From the NCBI GenBank assembly GCA_019635485.1, contig JAHBZL010000015.1, positions 1 through 64,000 of the forward strand: 64,000 nucleotides of DNA, given 5' to 3'. Each line of letters starts with the position of its first letter. Within the stretch, counting starts at the first letter, position 1. The notes under the pieces are model-generated. The model had not been told where the DNA came from. It worked only from the letters and a program-made list of their open reading frames with translations, and made no database searches. The translations under genes were made by a program, and so were the position numbers. Source of the DNA: Piscinibacter sp. (GTDB lineage: Bacteria; Pseudomonadota; Gammaproteobacteria; Burkholderiales; Burkholderiaceae_C). Below are positions 27,294 through 37,137 of the stretch, in pieces.

Positions 27294-28057
27294 GCCGGCC
27301 GCGACAGCGTCTGCACGTACTCGTGCACCGCGGTGTGGATGGTCGAGACGCGGTACTCGACCGGCTTGTCGCCGAAGGTCAGCGCACTGCGCCGCACCTG
27401 CATCACCGGGGCGCCGGGCGCCATGCCGAGCACACGCGCCACGTGGCGCTCGGCCGCGACGGCGCGGGCCCGCTCCAGCGCGCGCACGACGGTGATGCCG
27501 AAGTCGGTCTGCCAGAGCCGGTAGATCGTGCCGGGCCGTTCGCGCAGGCGCTTCTCCGTCAGGCCCTTGAACAGCAGGGCCGGCAGCGTGATCTGGTCGT
27601 GCACGACCGGCCGGCCCTGCAGGTGCAGCCGGTTCTCGAAGCGGAACACCGGCTCGCCCGCCTTCAGCGCGAGCGCCGTGGCGGCCGCCTCGTCGTCGAG
27701 CCGCTCGCGCGCGAAGGACAGCAGCTCGACCAGCGGCACCTCGCGCAGGCCGTCGCTGCGCTCGACGTGGAAGAACTGGAACAGGAAGCGGTCCGCGTCG
27801 TGCGTCGCGACGAAGGTGCCGCGCCCCTGGCGGCGCACCAGGATGTGTTCGGCCACCAGCTCGTCGACCGCGTGCCGCAGCGTGCCGATCGCCACGCCGA
27901 ACGCGCCGGCTAGCGCCGGCTCGGCCGGCAGCGCCTCGCCGGGCGGCAGCTCGCCGCCCTCGATCGCCCGCAGCAGCGCACGCTTGACGACGCGGTACAG
28001 CGGCATGCCGGCGGCCTCGGGGGCGATGGGTCGGAACGGCGCGGCGCTGTCGGGCAT
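27290..28057 (-). CDS. GntR-family (HutC/UTRA type) regulator of the sulfolactate locus
   Basis: A 255-aa regulator with an N-terminal GntR winged helix (residues about 18-90: LYRVVKRALLRAIEGGELPPGEALPAE, FGVAIGTLRHAVDELVAEHILVRRQGRGTFV). A UTRA ligand-binding domain follows (about 100-245). It is divergent from suyA and cotranscribed with the exporter gene. A 16-bp inverted repeat in the shared promoter region is its probable site; sulfolactate or sulfopyruvate is a plausible effector. Confidence 0.9.
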   Translation of the reverse strand: MPDSAAPFRPIAPEAAGMPLYRVVKRALLRAIEGGELPPGEALPAEPALAGAFGVAIGTLRHAVDELVAEHILVRRQGRGTFVATHDADRFLFQFFHVERSDGLREVPLVELLSFARERLDDEAAATALALKAGEPVFRFENRLHLQGRPVVHDQITLPALLFKGLTEKRLRERPGTIYRLWQTDFGITVVRALERARAVAAERHVARVLGMAPGAPVMQVRRSALTFGDKPVEYRVSTIHTAVHEYVQTLSRPA

Positions 28058-28092
28058 GGCGGCGCATTCTGCCGTCCCGCGTCATTCATGCA

Positions 28093-28108
28093 AGTCATCT
28101 ATATGACT
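28093..28108. promoter_or_regulatory. Inverted repeat, probable GntR operator
   Basis: AGTCAT (28093-28098) and ATGACT (28103-28108) are perfect inverted arms around CTAT. The site lies in the 133-bp gap between the divergent GntR and suyA starts, directly upstream of the predicted suyA -35 box. Confidence 0.6.
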
Positions 28109-28111
28109 CGT

Positions 28112-28140
28112 TTGACAAGTGCCGGCGCGGCATCGAGCAT
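28112..28140 (+). promoter_or_regulatory. Putative suyA promoter
   Basis: A perfect TTGACA (28112-28117) is followed after 17 bases by GAGCAT (28135-28140), a weak -10 with three of six matches. Transcription would start near 28147, about 45 nt before the suyA ATG. The operator-like repeat abuts the -35 side. Confidence 0.45.
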
Positions 28141-28190
28141 CCCGTCCCACGCCGCCCGCCGGGGCCGGCGGAACAAGGAGCAGGACGAGC

Positions 28191-28472
28191 ATGAATCACT
28201 TCGTGTTGCACGACGCGCAGGACACCGTGGCGGTGGTCGTCGTCGAGGGCGTCAAGGCCGGCATGTCGCTGAACGGCTGGATCATGGACGAGGATCGGAT
28301 GATCACGATCGACGCGCGCCAGGACATCCCGATCGGCCACAAGGTCGCGCTGAAGGACATGGCCCCGGGCGACACCGTCATCAAGTACGGCATCGACATG
28401 GGCAAGGTCGTCGCGCCGATCAAGGTCGGCGAGCACGCGCACGTGCACAACATCAAGACCAAGCGGTGGTGA
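28191..28472 (+). CDS. suyA: (R)-sulfolactate sulfo-lyase, alpha subunit SuyA
   Basis: A 93-aa SAF-domain protein, the small subunit of the two-part UxaA-like lyase. It matches SuyA in size and features: [17 protein letters not shown] at the N terminus, then [16 protein letters not shown] and [23 protein letters not shown]. With SuyB it cleaves (R)-3-sulfolactate to pyruvate and sulfite using an iron site. AAGGAG is placed 10 nt before the ATG. The suyB gene follows after 31 bp. A sugar-acid dehydratase small subunit is the alternative, but the neighbouring genes argue for sulfolactate. Confidence 0.87.
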   Translation: MNHFVLHDAQDTVAVVVVEGVKAGMSLNGWIMDEDRMITIDARQDIPIGHKVALKDMAPGDTVIKYGIDMGKVVAPIKVGEHAHVHNIKTKRW

Positions 28473-28503
28473 CACCCCCGGGCACCGGGATCAAAGGACT
28501 CGC

Positions 28504-29679
28504 ATGAGCATCATCTCGAAAGACACCACCTTCCTCGGCTACCGGCGCGAGAACGGCCGCGTCGGGGTACGCAATCACGTCGTCATCCTGCCGCTGGACG
28601 ACCTGTCGAACGCCGCCGCCGAAGCCGTGGCGCACAACATCAAGGGCGCGCTGGCGATCCCGCATCCGTACGGCCGCCTGCAGTTCGGCGCCGACCTGGA
28701 CCTGCACTTCCGCACGCTGATCGGCACCGGCTGCAATCCGAACGTGGCGGCGGTCGTCGTGATCGGCATCGAGGACGGCTGGACCCAGAAGGTGGTCGAC
28801 GGCATCGCGGCGACCGGCAAGCCGGTCACGGGCTTCGGCATCGAGGGCCATGGTGACCATGCCACGATCATGAAGGCCAGCAAGGCGGCGCGCGAGTACG
28901 TGCAGTGGGCCAGCGAGAAGCAGCGCGAGGCCTGCCCGATCTCCGAGCTCTGGGTCTCCACCAAGTGCGGCGAGAGCGACACCACCAGCGGCTGCGGCGC
29001 GAACCCGACGGTCGGCAACGCCTTCGACAAGCTGCATCCGCTGGGCAACTATCTGTGCTTCGGCGAGACCAGCGAGATCACCGGCGGCGAGCAGATCGTC
29101 GCGGCGCGCTGCGCGAGCGACGCGGTGCGCGAGCGCTTCATGTTCATGTTCAACCGCTACCAGGACATGATCAACCGCCACAAGACGACCGACCTCAGCG
29201 AGAGCCAGCCGACCAAGGGCAACATCGCCGGCGGCCTGACCACGATCGAGGAGAAGGCGCTCGGCAACATCCAGAAGATCGGCAAGAAGTGCACGGTCGA
29301 CGGCGTGATCGACAAGGCCGAGATGCCGACGCACCCGGGCCTGTGGTTCATGGACTCGTCGTCGGCGGCGGCGGAGATGGTCACGCTGTGCGCGGCCTCC
29401 GGCTACGCGGTGCACTTCTTCCCGACCGGGCAGGGCAACGTGATCGGCAACCCGATCCTGCCGGTCATCAAGATCTGCGCCAACCCGCGCACCGTGCGGC
29501 TGATGAGCGAGCACATCGACGTCGACAGCTCGGGCCTGCTGCAGCGCGAGATCACGCTCGACCAGGCCGGCGACCGGCTGCTCGAGTGCATGCTGCGCAC
29601 GGCCAACGGCCGCCTGACGGCCGCCGAGGCGCTGGGCCACCGCGAGTTCGTGCTGACGCGCCTGTACGAGAGCGCCTGA
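28504..29679 (+). CDS. suyB: (R)-sulfolactate sulfo-lyase, beta subunit SuyB
   Basis: A 391-aa large subunit of the UxaA/altronate-dehydratase superfamily. The sequence closely follows SuyB as I remember it from Paracoccus: [19 protein letters not shown] at the N terminus, [28 protein letters not shown] and [20 protein letters not shown]. The Cys residues in [12 protein letters not shown] are candidate metal ligands. It forms the catalytic sulfo-lyase with SuyA, releasing sulfite. It precedes slcC by 3 bp, showing a single transcript. Confidence 0.88.
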   Translation: MSIISKDTTFLGYRRENGRVGVRNHVVILPLDDLSNAAAEAVAHNIKGALAIPHPYGRLQFGADLDLHFRTLIGTGCNPNVAAVVVIGIEDGWTQKVVDGIAATGKPVTGFGIEGHGDHATIMKASKAAREYVQWASEKQREACPISELWVSTKCGESDTTSGCGANPTVGNAFDKLHPLGNYLCFGETSEITGGEQIVAARCASDAVRERFMFMFNRYQDMINRHKTTDLSESQPTKGNIAGGLTTIEEKALGNIQKIGKKCTVDGVIDKAEMPTHPGLWFMDSSSAAAEMVTLCAASGYAVHFFPTGQGNVIGNPILPVIKICANPRTVRLMSEHIDVDSSGLLQREITLDQAGDRLLECMLRTANGRLTAAEALGHREFVLTRLYESA

Positions 29680-29682
29680 GCG

Positions 29683-30609
29683 ATGGCCCGCATCGTCGTC
29701 ACCGAGTTCATGGACGAGCCGGCGGTGGCCGCGCTGCGGGCCCGCCACGACGTGCTGTACGACGCGGCACTGGTGGACGACGCGCCGCGCCTGCTCGCCG
29801 AAGCGGCAGGCTGCGAGGCGCTGATCGTGCGCAACCGCACGCAGGTGCGCGGTGCGCTGCTGGAGGCGCTCGTGCGCTGCCGCGTGGTGGGCCGCCTCGG
29901 CGTGGGGCTGGACAACATCGACGTCGCCGGCTGCGCGGCGCACGGCCTGACGGTCATCCCGGCGACGGGCGCGAATGCGCGCTCGGTGGCCGAGTACGTG
30001 GTCGCCACCGCGCTGCTGCTGCTGCGCGGCGCCTACGCGTCGACGGCGGAGGTGGCCGCGGGCCGCTGGCCGCGTGCGGCGCTGTCCGATGGGCGGGAGA
30101 TCGGCGGCCGCACGCTCGGGCTGATCGGCTTCGGCGGCATCGGCCAGCTGACCGCGTCGCTGGCGCGCGGCCTGGGCATGCAGGTGGCCGCGTTCGACGC
30201 GATGATGGACGACGACCACCCCGCGTTCGCCGCGGCCGGCGTGCGCTGTGCCGGGCTGGAGGAGGTGATCACCACCAGCGACGTGGTCAGCCTGCATGTG
30301 CCGCTCGTCGAGTCGACGCGCGGCCTGTTCGACGCCGCGCGCATCGCGGCGATGAAGCCTGGGGCGATCCTGATCAACACGGCGCGCGGCGGCATCGTCG
30401 ACGAGCCGGCGCTCGCGGCCGCGCTGCGGGCCGGGCGGCTGGGCGGCGCGGCGATCGACGTGTTCGATGCCGAACCGCTGCCGCAGGCGGCGCACTTCGC
30501 GGGTTGCCCGAACCTGGTGCTGACGCCGCACATCGCGGGCCTGACCGCGGAGTCGAACCAGCGCGTCAGCGAGCTGATCGCAACCCGTGTGCTGGAGGCG
30601 CTGGCATGA
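29683..30609 (+). CDS. slcC: 2-hydroxyacid dehydrogenase, probable (S)-sulfolactate dehydrogenase SlcC
   Basis: A 308-aa NAD-dependent D-isomer-type 2-hydroxyacid dehydrogenase. The Rossmann motif is GFGGIGQLTASLARGLG near residue 148. The catalytic set is Arg (NTARGGIVDE), Glu (DAEPLP) and His (TPHIAGLT). In Chromohalobacter, SlcC of this family oxidises (S)-sulfolactate to sulfopyruvate so that ComC can make the (R)-form for SuyAB. Gene order suyAB-slcC-comC here supports the same role. Substrate specificity cannot be read from the sequence alone. Confidence 0.85.
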   Translation: MARIVVTEFMDEPAVAALRARHDVLYDAALVDDAPRLLAEAAGCEALIVRNRTQVRGALLEALVRCRVVGRLGVGLDNIDVAGCAAHGLTVIPATGANARSVAEYVVATALLLLRGAYASTAEVAAGRWPRAALSDGREIGGRTLGLIGFGGIGQLTASLARGLGMQVAAFDAMMDDDHPAFAAAGVRCAGLEEVITTSDVVSLHVPLVESTRGLFDAARIAAMKPGAILINTARGGIVDEPALAAALRAGRLGGAAIDVFDAEPLPQAAHFAGCPNLVLTPHIAGLTAESNQRVSELIATRVLEALA

Positions 30610-31628
30610 GGCTCTCGCTCGCGGACCTGCGGGCGGAGGTGGCCGCCGCGCTGGAGCGCGCCGGGGCCGGCACGGCGATGGCCGAGAGCACTGCGCGGGC
30701 GCTGGTGCTGGCCGAGGCGCAGGGCCTGGGCTCGCATGGCCTGAGCCGCGTCGCGCAATACACCACGCACCTGCGCAACGGCCGCGCGGACGGCCGGGCG
30801 CAGCCCGAGGTCGTGCGCCGCCGCGGCGGCGCGCTGCTGGTCGACGCGCACGCGGGCCTGGCCTTCCCGGCCTGCGAACTGGCGGTGCGCGAGGCGATCG
30901 CGCTGGCGCCGGCGCAGGGCATCGCGTTCGCCGGCGTCGCCGGCAGCCACCACGCGGGCGTGATCGTCGATCACCTGCGGCCGGCCGCGGCCGCGGGCCT
31001 CGTCGGGCTGGGTTTCGCGAACTCGCCGGCCGCGATGCCGGCCGCCGGCGGCCGGCATGCGATCTTCGGCACCGACCCCGTGGCCGCCGTGTTCCCGCGC
31101 CGCGTGAAGCCGGGCGCGCCCGAGGGCGCCGGCGATCCTTTGCTGATCGACCTGAGCCTGAGCGAGGTCGCGCGCGGCAAGCTGATGGTCGCGGCGAAGG
31201 AGGGCCGCGCCATCCCGGCCGGCTGGGCGCTGGACCGCGAGGGCCGGCCGACCACCGATCCGCAGGCCGGGCTGGAGGGCTCGATGCTGCCGGTCGGCGC
31301 GGCCACCTCGAGCAAGGGCGCGATGCTGGCGCTGGTGGTCGAGCTGCTGGTCAGCGCGCTGATCGGCGCGAACTTCGGCTTCGAGGCCTCCAGCTTCTTC
31401 GTCGACGCGGGCAACCGCCCGGGCATCGGGCAGGCCTTCGTGCTGATCGATCCGGACGCGCTGGCCGGCCGCGAGCGCTACCTCGACCGCATCGAGGTGC
31501 TGTTGGCCGAGATGCTGAGCGACGAGGGGGTGCGCCTGCCCGGCGCGCGGCGCGAGGCGTTGCGCCGCCGTGCCGAGGCCGAGGGCCTGGAGGTGCCCGA
31601 CGCGCTGCTGGCCGCATGGCGCGCCTGA
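30606..31628 (+). CDS. comC: Malate/L-lactate dehydrogenase family, probable (R)-sulfolactate dehydrogenase ComC
   Basis: A 340-aa NAD(P)-dependent oxidoreductase of the type-2 malate/L-lactate (Ldh2) family. Recognisable marks are GLGSHGLSRVAQY near residue 41, GVAGSHHAGVIVDHL near 105 (catalytic His), FANSPAAMPAAGG, and LSLSEVARGKLMVAAKEG. Family members include sulfolactate dehydrogenases (ComC/SlcD type) that reduce sulfopyruvate to (R)-sulfolactate. The ATG overlaps the slcC stop by 4 bp. Together with SlcC it would give a two-step inversion of the sulfolactate stereocentre. Confidence 0.85.
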   Translation: MRLSLADLRAEVAAALERAGAGTAMAESTARALVLAEAQGLGSHGLSRVAQYTTHLRNGRADGRAQPEVVRRRGGALLVDAHAGLAFPACELAVREAIALAPAQGIAFAGVAGSHHAGVIVDHLRPAAAAGLVGLGFANSPAAMPAAGGRHAIFGTDPVAAVFPRRVKPGAPEGAGDPLLIDLSLSEVARGKLMVAAKEGRAIPAGWALDREGRPTTDPQAGLEGSMLPVGAATSSKGAMLALVVELLVSALIGANFGFEASSFFVDAGNRPGIGQAFVLIDPDALAGRERYLDRIEVLLAEMLSDEGVRLPGARREALRRRAEAEGLEVPDALLAAWRA

Positions 31629-31717
31629 AGGAGAACCGCGCGGGGACCGCATAACGATATCGGTTGCGCGGCGCCGCCCCCGCCGGCAGCATGCGCAGCC
31701 TCTTGGAGACGAGACCC

Positions 31718-32683
31718 ATGCAACGACGCGAGCTGCTGCAGGCGCTGGCCCTGCTGTTCCCCACCGCCGCCTGGGCCCAGGCCGATTACCCGAAGCCGGG
31801 CACGCCGCTGCGCTACATCGTGCCGTTCGCGCCGGGCGGGCTGACCGACGTGATGGCGCGCCTGGTCGGCGAACGGCTGGGCACGCGCTGGAACGCCAAC
31901 GTGGTGATCGAGAACAAGCCGGGCGGCGGGGCGCAGATCGGCGCCGACCTGGTGGCCAAGGCGGCGGGGGACGGCTACACGCTGCTCGCGATCACGCTGA
32001 CCCACGCCGCTAACGTGACGCTCTACAAGGGCAAGGCGAGCTTCGACTTCCGGCGCGACCTGCGGCCGGTCGCGCTGCTGGCCGGCTCGCCGATGCTGAT
32101 CGTCGTGCCCGCGGCCAGCCCGATCAGGGACGTCAAGGATCTGGTCGCGCAGTCCCACGCACGGGTGCTGAACGTCGGCTCGTCGGGCAACGGCACGCCG
32201 CCGCACCTGACGCAGGCACTGTTCGCCGACACGCAGAAGGTGCAGATGCAGCACGTGCCCTACAAGGGCGGCGCGCCGAGCATGACCGACCTGATCGGCG
32301 GCCAGCTCGACGTGGTCTTCTCCAACTTCCCGGAGAGCATCGCGCACGTGAAGTCCGGCAAGCTGCGTGCGCTGGCCGTGACCGGGCCGGCGCGCCACCC
32401 GCAGCTGCCGGACGTGCCGACCGCCGCCGAGGCGGGCCTGCCGCAACTGCAGGTGGAGAACTGGACGGCCATCATGGCGCCGGCCTCGACGCCCGATCCG
32501 ATCGTCGCCAAGCTCGGCGCCGAGGCGGTGGCGATCATGAACCTGCCGGACGTGGCCGAGCGGGTGCGCGGCATGGGCTTCCGGGTCGACGCGCGCGGCC
32601 CGGCCGAGTTCGCGGGCTTCCTGAGCGGCGAGATCGAGCGCTGGGCCGGCATCATCGCGGCCGCGCGCATCCAGCTCGAGTAG
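31718..32683 (+). CDS. Tripartite tricarboxylate transporter binding protein (TctC/Bug family)
   Basis: A 321-aa periplasmic binding protein with a signal peptide (MQRRELLQALALLFPTAAWAQA). The Bug fold is shown by LRYIVPFAPGGLTDVMARLV, VVIENKPGGGAQIGADLVA and VPYKGGAPSMTDLIGGQLD. Such proteins deliver carboxylates to TctAB permeases; in Chromohalobacter a TTT system (slcHFG) is the sulfolactate transporter. Here tctA and tctB are not adjacent, so it must borrow a permease encoded elsewhere. GGAG precedes ATG 31718; an earlier in-frame ATG at 31691 is possible. It ends 5 bp from the convergent fbp stop. Confidence 0.9.
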   Translation: MQRRELLQALALLFPTAAWAQADYPKPGTPLRYIVPFAPGGLTDVMARLVGERLGTRWNANVVIENKPGGGAQIGADLVAKAAGDGYTLLAITLTHAANVTLYKGKASFDFRRDLRPVALLAGSPMLIVVPAASPIRDVKDLVAQSHARVLNVGSSGNGTPPHLTQALFADTQKVQMQHVPYKGGAPSMTDLIGGQLDVVFSNFPESIAHVKSGKLRALAVTGPARHPQLPDVPTAAEAGLPQLQVENWTAIMAPASTPDPIVAKLGAEAVAIMNLPDVAERVRGMGFRVDARGPAEFAGFLSGEIERWAGIIAAARIQLE

Positions 32684-32688
32684 CCCCC

Positions 32689-33699
32689 TCAGCCGGCCTC
32701 GCGGTGGTACGCGGTGACGCGTTCCACCTCGTTCCGCGAGCCCAGCATCACGCTGACGCGCTGGTGCAGCGTGGTCGGCACGATGTCGAGGATGCGCTGC
32801 CGGCCGTCGGTGGCCATGCCGCCGGCCTGCTCGACGATGAAGCTCATCGGGTTGGCCTCGTACAGCAGGCGCAGCTTGCCGGGCTTGTCGGGCTCGCGCT
32901 TGTCCCAGGGGTACATGAAGATACCGCCGCGCGTCAGGATGCGGTGCACGTCGGCCACCATGCTGGCGACCCAGCGCATGTTGAAGTCCTTGCCGCGCGG
33001 GCCTTCCTGGCCGGCCAGGCACTCGTCGACGTAGCGGCGCATCGGCGCGGCCCAGTGGCGCATGTTCGACATGTTGATCGCGAACTCGCGCGTGTCCGCC
33101 GGGACCTGCACGCGGTCGGCGGTGAGCACCCAGGAACCCATCTCGCGGTCCAGCGTGAACACCGCGACGCCTTCGCCGACCGTCAGCACCAGCATGCTCT
33201 GCGGGCCGAAGATGCAGTAGCCGGCGGCCGCCTGCGCGCGCCCGGCCTGCAGGAAGTCCTGCTCGCTGATGCCGCGGTGGTGGCCCACCTTGCGCAGCAC
33301 CGAGAAGATCGTCCCGATGCTGACGTTCACGTCGATGTTGGACGAGCCGTCCAGCGGATCGAACAGCAGCAGGTACTCGCCCTGCGGATAGCGGTTCGGC
33401 ACCAGGTGGATCGAGTCCATCTCCTCGCTGGCCATCGCCGCGAGGTGGCCGCCCCATTCGTTGGCCTCGATCAGCACCTCGTTGGCGATGATGTCGAGCT
33501 TCTTCTGCACCTCGCCCTGGATGTTCTCGGTGCCGGCGCTGCCCAGCACCTCGCCGAGCGCGCCCTTGTTGACGGAGATCGCGATGGTCTTGCAGGCCCG
33601 CGCGACGACCTCGATCAGCAGGCGCAGCTCGGCCGGGATGTGGCCGTGCTCGCGCTGCTGCTCGACGAGGTACTGGGTGAGGCTGATGCGTCTGGCCAT
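32689..33699 (-). CDS. fbp: Fructose-1,6-bisphosphatase class I
   Basis: A 336-aa cytosolic enzyme hydrolysing fructose 1,6-bisphosphate in gluconeogenesis or the Calvin cycle. The metal- and substrate-site motif [15 protein letters not shown] is near residue 115, and [17 protein letters not shown] with [17 protein letters not shown] form the C-terminal signature. Length is normal for the class I family. It lies 11 bp after pepN on the same strand; the pair is a frequent neighbour set in betaproteobacteria. Confidence 0.97.
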   Translation of the reverse strand: MARRISLTQYLVEQQREHGHIPAELRLLIEVVARACKTIAISVNKGALGEVLGSAGTENIQGEVQKKLDIIANEVLIEANEWGGHLAAMASEEMDSIHLVPNRYPQGEYLLLFDPLDGSSNIDVNVSIGTIFSVLRKVGHHRGISEQDFLQAGRAQAAAGYCIFGPQSMLVLTVGEGVAVFTLDREMGSWVLTADRVQVPADTREFAINMSNMRHWAAPMRRYVDECLAGQEGPRGKDFNMRWVASMVADVHRILTRGGIFMYPWDKREPDKPGKLRLLYEANPMSFIVEQAGGMATDGRQRILDIVPTTLHQRVSVMLGSRNEVERVTAYHREAG

Positions 33700-33710
33700 G
33701 GTGTGAGGGT

Positions 33711-36401
33711 TCAGCTGTGCTCGAGCGCGCGGCCGACCACCTCGCGCACGTCGTCGGAGAGTTCGTCGCGCGCGGCGACGCGGCTGATCGCCTCGCGCGC
33801 CGCGCTGCGGTACGGTTCGGCGAGGTGGCTCCAGCGGTCCATCGCGCGCGCCACGCGCGAGGCCAGCTGCGGGTTGATCGCGTCCAGCTCGAGCACGCGG
33901 TCGGCCCAGAACACGTAGCCCGCCGCGTCGGCGCGGTGGAACGCGGCCGGGTTCTCGGCGCACAGCGCGCGCACCAGGCTGCGCGCGCGGTTCGGGTTGG
34001 CGAGCGTGAAGTCCCGGTGCTTCATCAGCGCCTTCGCGCGCGCGAACACGCGGCCGTCGCGCTCCGGCGCGGTGGCCTGCAGCTGGAACCACTTGTCGAT
34101 CACCAGCGGCTCGTCGCGGAACAGGTCGTGGAAACGCTTCAGCGCCAGGTCGGCCATCTCCGAATGCGCGGCCATCAGCGCCCACAGCGCGCCTTCGCGG
34201 TCGGTCATGTTGCCGGCGTCCTTGAAGCGCTGGTAGGCCTTGCCCTGCCAGAGCACGTCGCCGCGCGCCGTCGCGTCCAGGCACAGCATCGCCAGCGCCA
34301 GGTTGGCCAGCGCGCGCTGCCCCGACGAGTGCGGATCGGCCCGGTAGCCGCCGTGCACCTGGTGCGCCTCCCAGGCCCAGGCCCAGTCGTCGGCCAGTGC
34401 GCGCGCCAGCTGCAGCTGCATCGAATCGCGTGCGGCGTGGATCTTCTGCGGGTCCACCACCTGCAGCTGCTCGGCGATGAAGTTCTCGCTCGGCGGCGTC
34501 AGCACGAGGGCCTTGAAGGCGGGGTCCAGCGTCGGGTGGCGCAGCACGGCGCGCATCGCCTCGACGAAGGCCTCGTCCAGCGGCGCCGGGGCGTCGGCCT
34601 GCGCGGCGGCGAGCAGGCGGTTCAGCGCCAGGCGCTGGCCGGCCTCCCAGCGGTTGAAGGCGTCGCTGTCGTGGCCGAGCAGCACCAGCAGGTCGGCGTC
34701 CGCGACGCCGTCGTCGAGCGCGACCGGCGCCGAGAAGTGGCGCAGCAGCGAGGGCACCGGCTCGGTGTCGACGTCGACGAAGGTGAAGAAGGACTTCGCC
34801 TCGTCGAGCACCAGCACGCGCTCGGTCGGGGCGTCGCCGCCGGTCTCGCCTTCCAGCCGCAGCGGCAGCGCACGCCCGTCGCGCGCCAGCAGCCCCATCG
34901 CGAGCGGCACGACGAAGGGCTGCGCCGCGGCCTGGCCCGGCAGGGCCGCGCCGTGCTGCTCGAGCGCGAGCGTGTAGCTGCGGCCCTCGGCGTCGTAGCG
35001 GCCGCGCGCGGTGACGCGCGGCGTGCCGGCCTGGCTGTACCAGCGCTTGAACTGCGGCAGCAGACGGGCCAGCGCGCTGTCGGGGTTCGCGTCGGCGATC
35101 GCCTGCGCGAAGTCCTCGCAGGTGACGGCCTGGCCGTCGTGGCGCTCGAAGTACAGCGCCATGCCCTTCGCGAAGCCCTCGCGGCCGACCAGCGTCTGCA
35201 TCATGCGCACCACCTCCGCGCCCTTCTCGTAGACGGTGGAGGTGTAGAAGTTGTCGATCGCGAGGTACTGGTCGGGCCGCACCGGGTGCGCCATCGGACC
35301 GGCGTCCTCCGGGTACTGGCGTTCGCGCAGCAGGCGCACGTCCTCGATGCGCTTGACGGCGCGCGCCGTCGGCGTGCCCGCCATGTCCTGGCTGAATTCC
35401 TGGTCGCGGAAGACCGTCAGGCCCTCCTTCAGGCTGAGCTGGAACCAGTCGCGGCAGGTGATGCGGTTGCCGGTCCAGTTGTGGAAGTACTCGTGGCCGA
35501 CCACGCTCTCGATCGCCGCGTAGTCGCCGTCGGTGGCGGTGGCGGGATTGGCCAGCACGTACTTCGTGTTGAAGATGTTCAGGCCCTTGTTCTCCATCGC
35601 GCCCATGTTGAAGTCGCCGACCGCGACGATCATGAAGCGCTCGAGGTCGAGCTTCAGGCCGAAGCGCGCCTCGTCCCAGATCACCGAAGCGATCAGCGAG
35701 TTCATCGCGTGCTCGGTCTTCTCGAGGTCGCCGCGGCGCACCCAGACCTGCAGCAGGTGGTCCCGGCCGGAGCGCGTGCGCACGTGCTGCTCGCGTGCGA
35801 CCAGGTCCGCCGCCACCAGCGCGAACAGGTAGCTCGGCTTCGGGTACGGATCGTGCCAGCGGGCGAAGTGGCGGCCGTTGTCGAGGTCGCCCTGTTCGAC
35901 GAGGTTGCCGTTGGACAGCAGCACCGGGTACTGCGCCTTGTTGGCGCGCAGCGTGACGGTATACACCGCCATCACGTCGGGCCGGTCGAGGAAGTAGGTG
36001 ATGCGGCGAAAGCCCTCCGCCTCGCACTGCGTGAAGAAACCACCGCCCGACGTGTACAGGCCCGACAGCTCGCTGTTCTCCGCCGGCGCGCAGGTGTTGC
36101 GCATCTCCAGCGTGAAGCAGCCCTCCGCGTCGCCCGCTGGCGGGTTGTCGATCACCAGCAGCGGGCCTTCGTGGCGGAACGAGACGCTCTGCCCGTCGGC
36201 CAGCACACGCAGCAGCGTGATGCCCTCGCCGTGCAGCACCAGCGGCTCGCCGCTGCGCTCGGCATTGCGCTGCAGCTTCAGGCGGCTGGCGACGATGGTG
36301 CGCGCCGGGTCCAGGTCGAAGGTCAGGTCGACGGCGCGGATCCAGAAGGCCGGTGCGCGGTAGTCCTCGCGGCGCACGACCTGGGCGATGCCTTCACGCA
36401 T
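33711..36401 (-). CDS. pepN: Aminopeptidase N (M1 zinc metallopeptidase)
   Basis: An 896-aa cytosolic aminopeptidase that removes N-terminal residues from peptides. The exopeptidase motif GAMEN is near residue 265 and the zinc site [10 protein letters not shown] near 304, with the third ligand Glu in [11 protein letters not shown]. All four M1 domains of the E. coli PepN type are present, including the long C-terminal helical DUF3458-type domain. The start overlaps the HAD gene stop by 8 bp. Confidence 0.97.
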   Translation of the reverse strand: MREGIAQVVRREDYRAPAFWIRAVDLTFDLDPARTIVASRLKLQRNAERSGEPLVLHGEGITLLRVLADGQSVSFRHEGPLLVIDNPPAGDAEGCFTLEMRNTCAPAENSELSGLYTSGGGFFTQCEAEGFRRITYFLDRPDVMAVYTVTLRANKAQYPVLLSNGNLVEQGDLDNGRHFARWHDPYPKPSYLFALVAADLVAREQHVRTRSGRDHLLQVWVRRGDLEKTEHAMNSLIASVIWDEARFGLKLDLERFMIVAVGDFNMGAMENKGLNIFNTKYVLANPATATDGDYAAIESVVGHEYFHNWTGNRITCRDWFQLSLKEGLTVFRDQEFSQDMAGTPTARAVKRIEDVRLLRERQYPEDAGPMAHPVRPDQYLAIDNFYTSTVYEKGAEVVRMMQTLVGREGFAKGMALYFERHDGQAVTCEDFAQAIADANPDSALARLLPQFKRWYSQAGTPRVTARGRYDAEGRSYTLALEQHGAALPGQAAAQPFVVPLAMGLLARDGRALPLRLEGETGGDAPTERVLVLDEAKSFFTFVDVDTEPVPSLLRHFSAPVALDDGVADADLLVLLGHDSDAFNRWEAGQRLALNRLLAAAQADAPAPLDEAFVEAMRAVLRHPTLDPAFKALVLTPPSENFIAEQLQVVDPQKIHAARDSMQLQLARALADDWAWAWEAHQVHGGYRADPHSSGQRALANLALAMLCLDATARGDVLWQGKAYQRFKDAGNMTDREGALWALMAAHSEMADLALKRFHDLFRDEPLVIDKWFQLQATAPERDGRVFARAKALMKHRDFTLANPNRARSLVRALCAENPAAFHRADAAGYVFWADRVLELDAINPQLASRVARAMDRWSHLAEPYRSAAREAISRVAARDELSDDVREVVGRALEHS

Positions 36402-37137
36402 GGTGTTGTTCTCTCGTGTGGATCAGGGAAGGGAGTTCGAGACCGGCGAAGTCCGGCACCGTCAGCAGGCGGTTCGGGAAGGCGGCGAACGCGCCGGCGC
36501 CGAGCGTGGTCGTCAGCGCGACCGCGTCCATCCCGGCGCGGCGCGCCGCCTCCACGCCCAGCGGCGCATCCTCGAACACGATGCAGCGCGCCGGCGCGAC
36601 GCCGAGCCGCGCGGCCGCCTCGAGAAAGATGTCCGGGTGCGGCTTGCCGCGCAGCGGCTCGCCGGGGTGCCGTTCCGGCTGCGGTGCGGAGGCCCGGTCC
36701 GCCGGGCTGACCACCGTCTCGACCCACTCACGGATCGGGAAGCGGCCGAACGCGAGCGCCATGTTCTCGGGCGTCGAGGCGGTGCAGACCGCCAAACGCA
36801 GCCCGGCCGCCTGGGCCTGCGCGACGAAACGCTGCGTGCCGGCGATCAGCGCCAGCCGGCGCGCCGCGATCTCGCGGTAGATGGCCTCCTTCTCGTCGGC
36901 CAGCGCGTCGATCTCGCCAGGGCTCGCGGCCGGGTACATCTCGGCCAGGATCTCGGCGTTGCTGCGCCCGGCGGTGCGCTCGAAGAAGGCGTCGGCGTCG
37001 ATCGTCAGCCCGCGCCGGGCGTGCCACTCGACCCAGGCGTCGTGGTGGTGCGGCATGCTGTCGATCAGCGTGCCGTCCAGGTCGAACAGCAGCGCCTGGA
37101 CCGAGGTCCCTCCGGGCGGACGCCGCGGATCCGGCAC
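36394..37137 (-). CDS. HAD-superfamily phosphatase (beta-phosphoglucomutase-like)
   Basis: A HAD subfamily IA hydrolase of 247 aa from the start chosen here. Motif I is LLFDLDGTLIDSM, motif II Thr/Ser in VCTAST, motif III Lys in LRGKPHPDIF and motif IV FEDAPLGVEAA. A C1-type cap with MPHHHDAWVEWHARRG suggests a sugar-phosphate phosphatase or phosphoglucomutase. The start is uncertain: the frame stays open to GTG 37209, inside the prfB end, but residues before about 37137 are translated from a palindromic REP-like element. GTG 37137 is preferred; a GGAGGG lies just downstream, at 37113-37108, without an obvious start codon. Confidence 0.85.
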   Translation of the reverse strand: MPDPRRPPGGTSVQALLFDLDGTLIDSMPHHHDAWVEWHARRGLTIDADAFFERTAGRSNAEILAEMYPAASPGEIDALADEKEAIYREIAARRLALIAGTQRFVAQAQAAGLRLAVCTASTPENMALAFGRFPIREWVETVVSPADRASAPQPERHPGEPLRGKPHPDIFLEAAARLGVAPARCIVFEDAPLGVEAARRAGMDAVALTTTLGAGAFAAFPNRLLTVPDFAGLELPSLIHTREQHHA

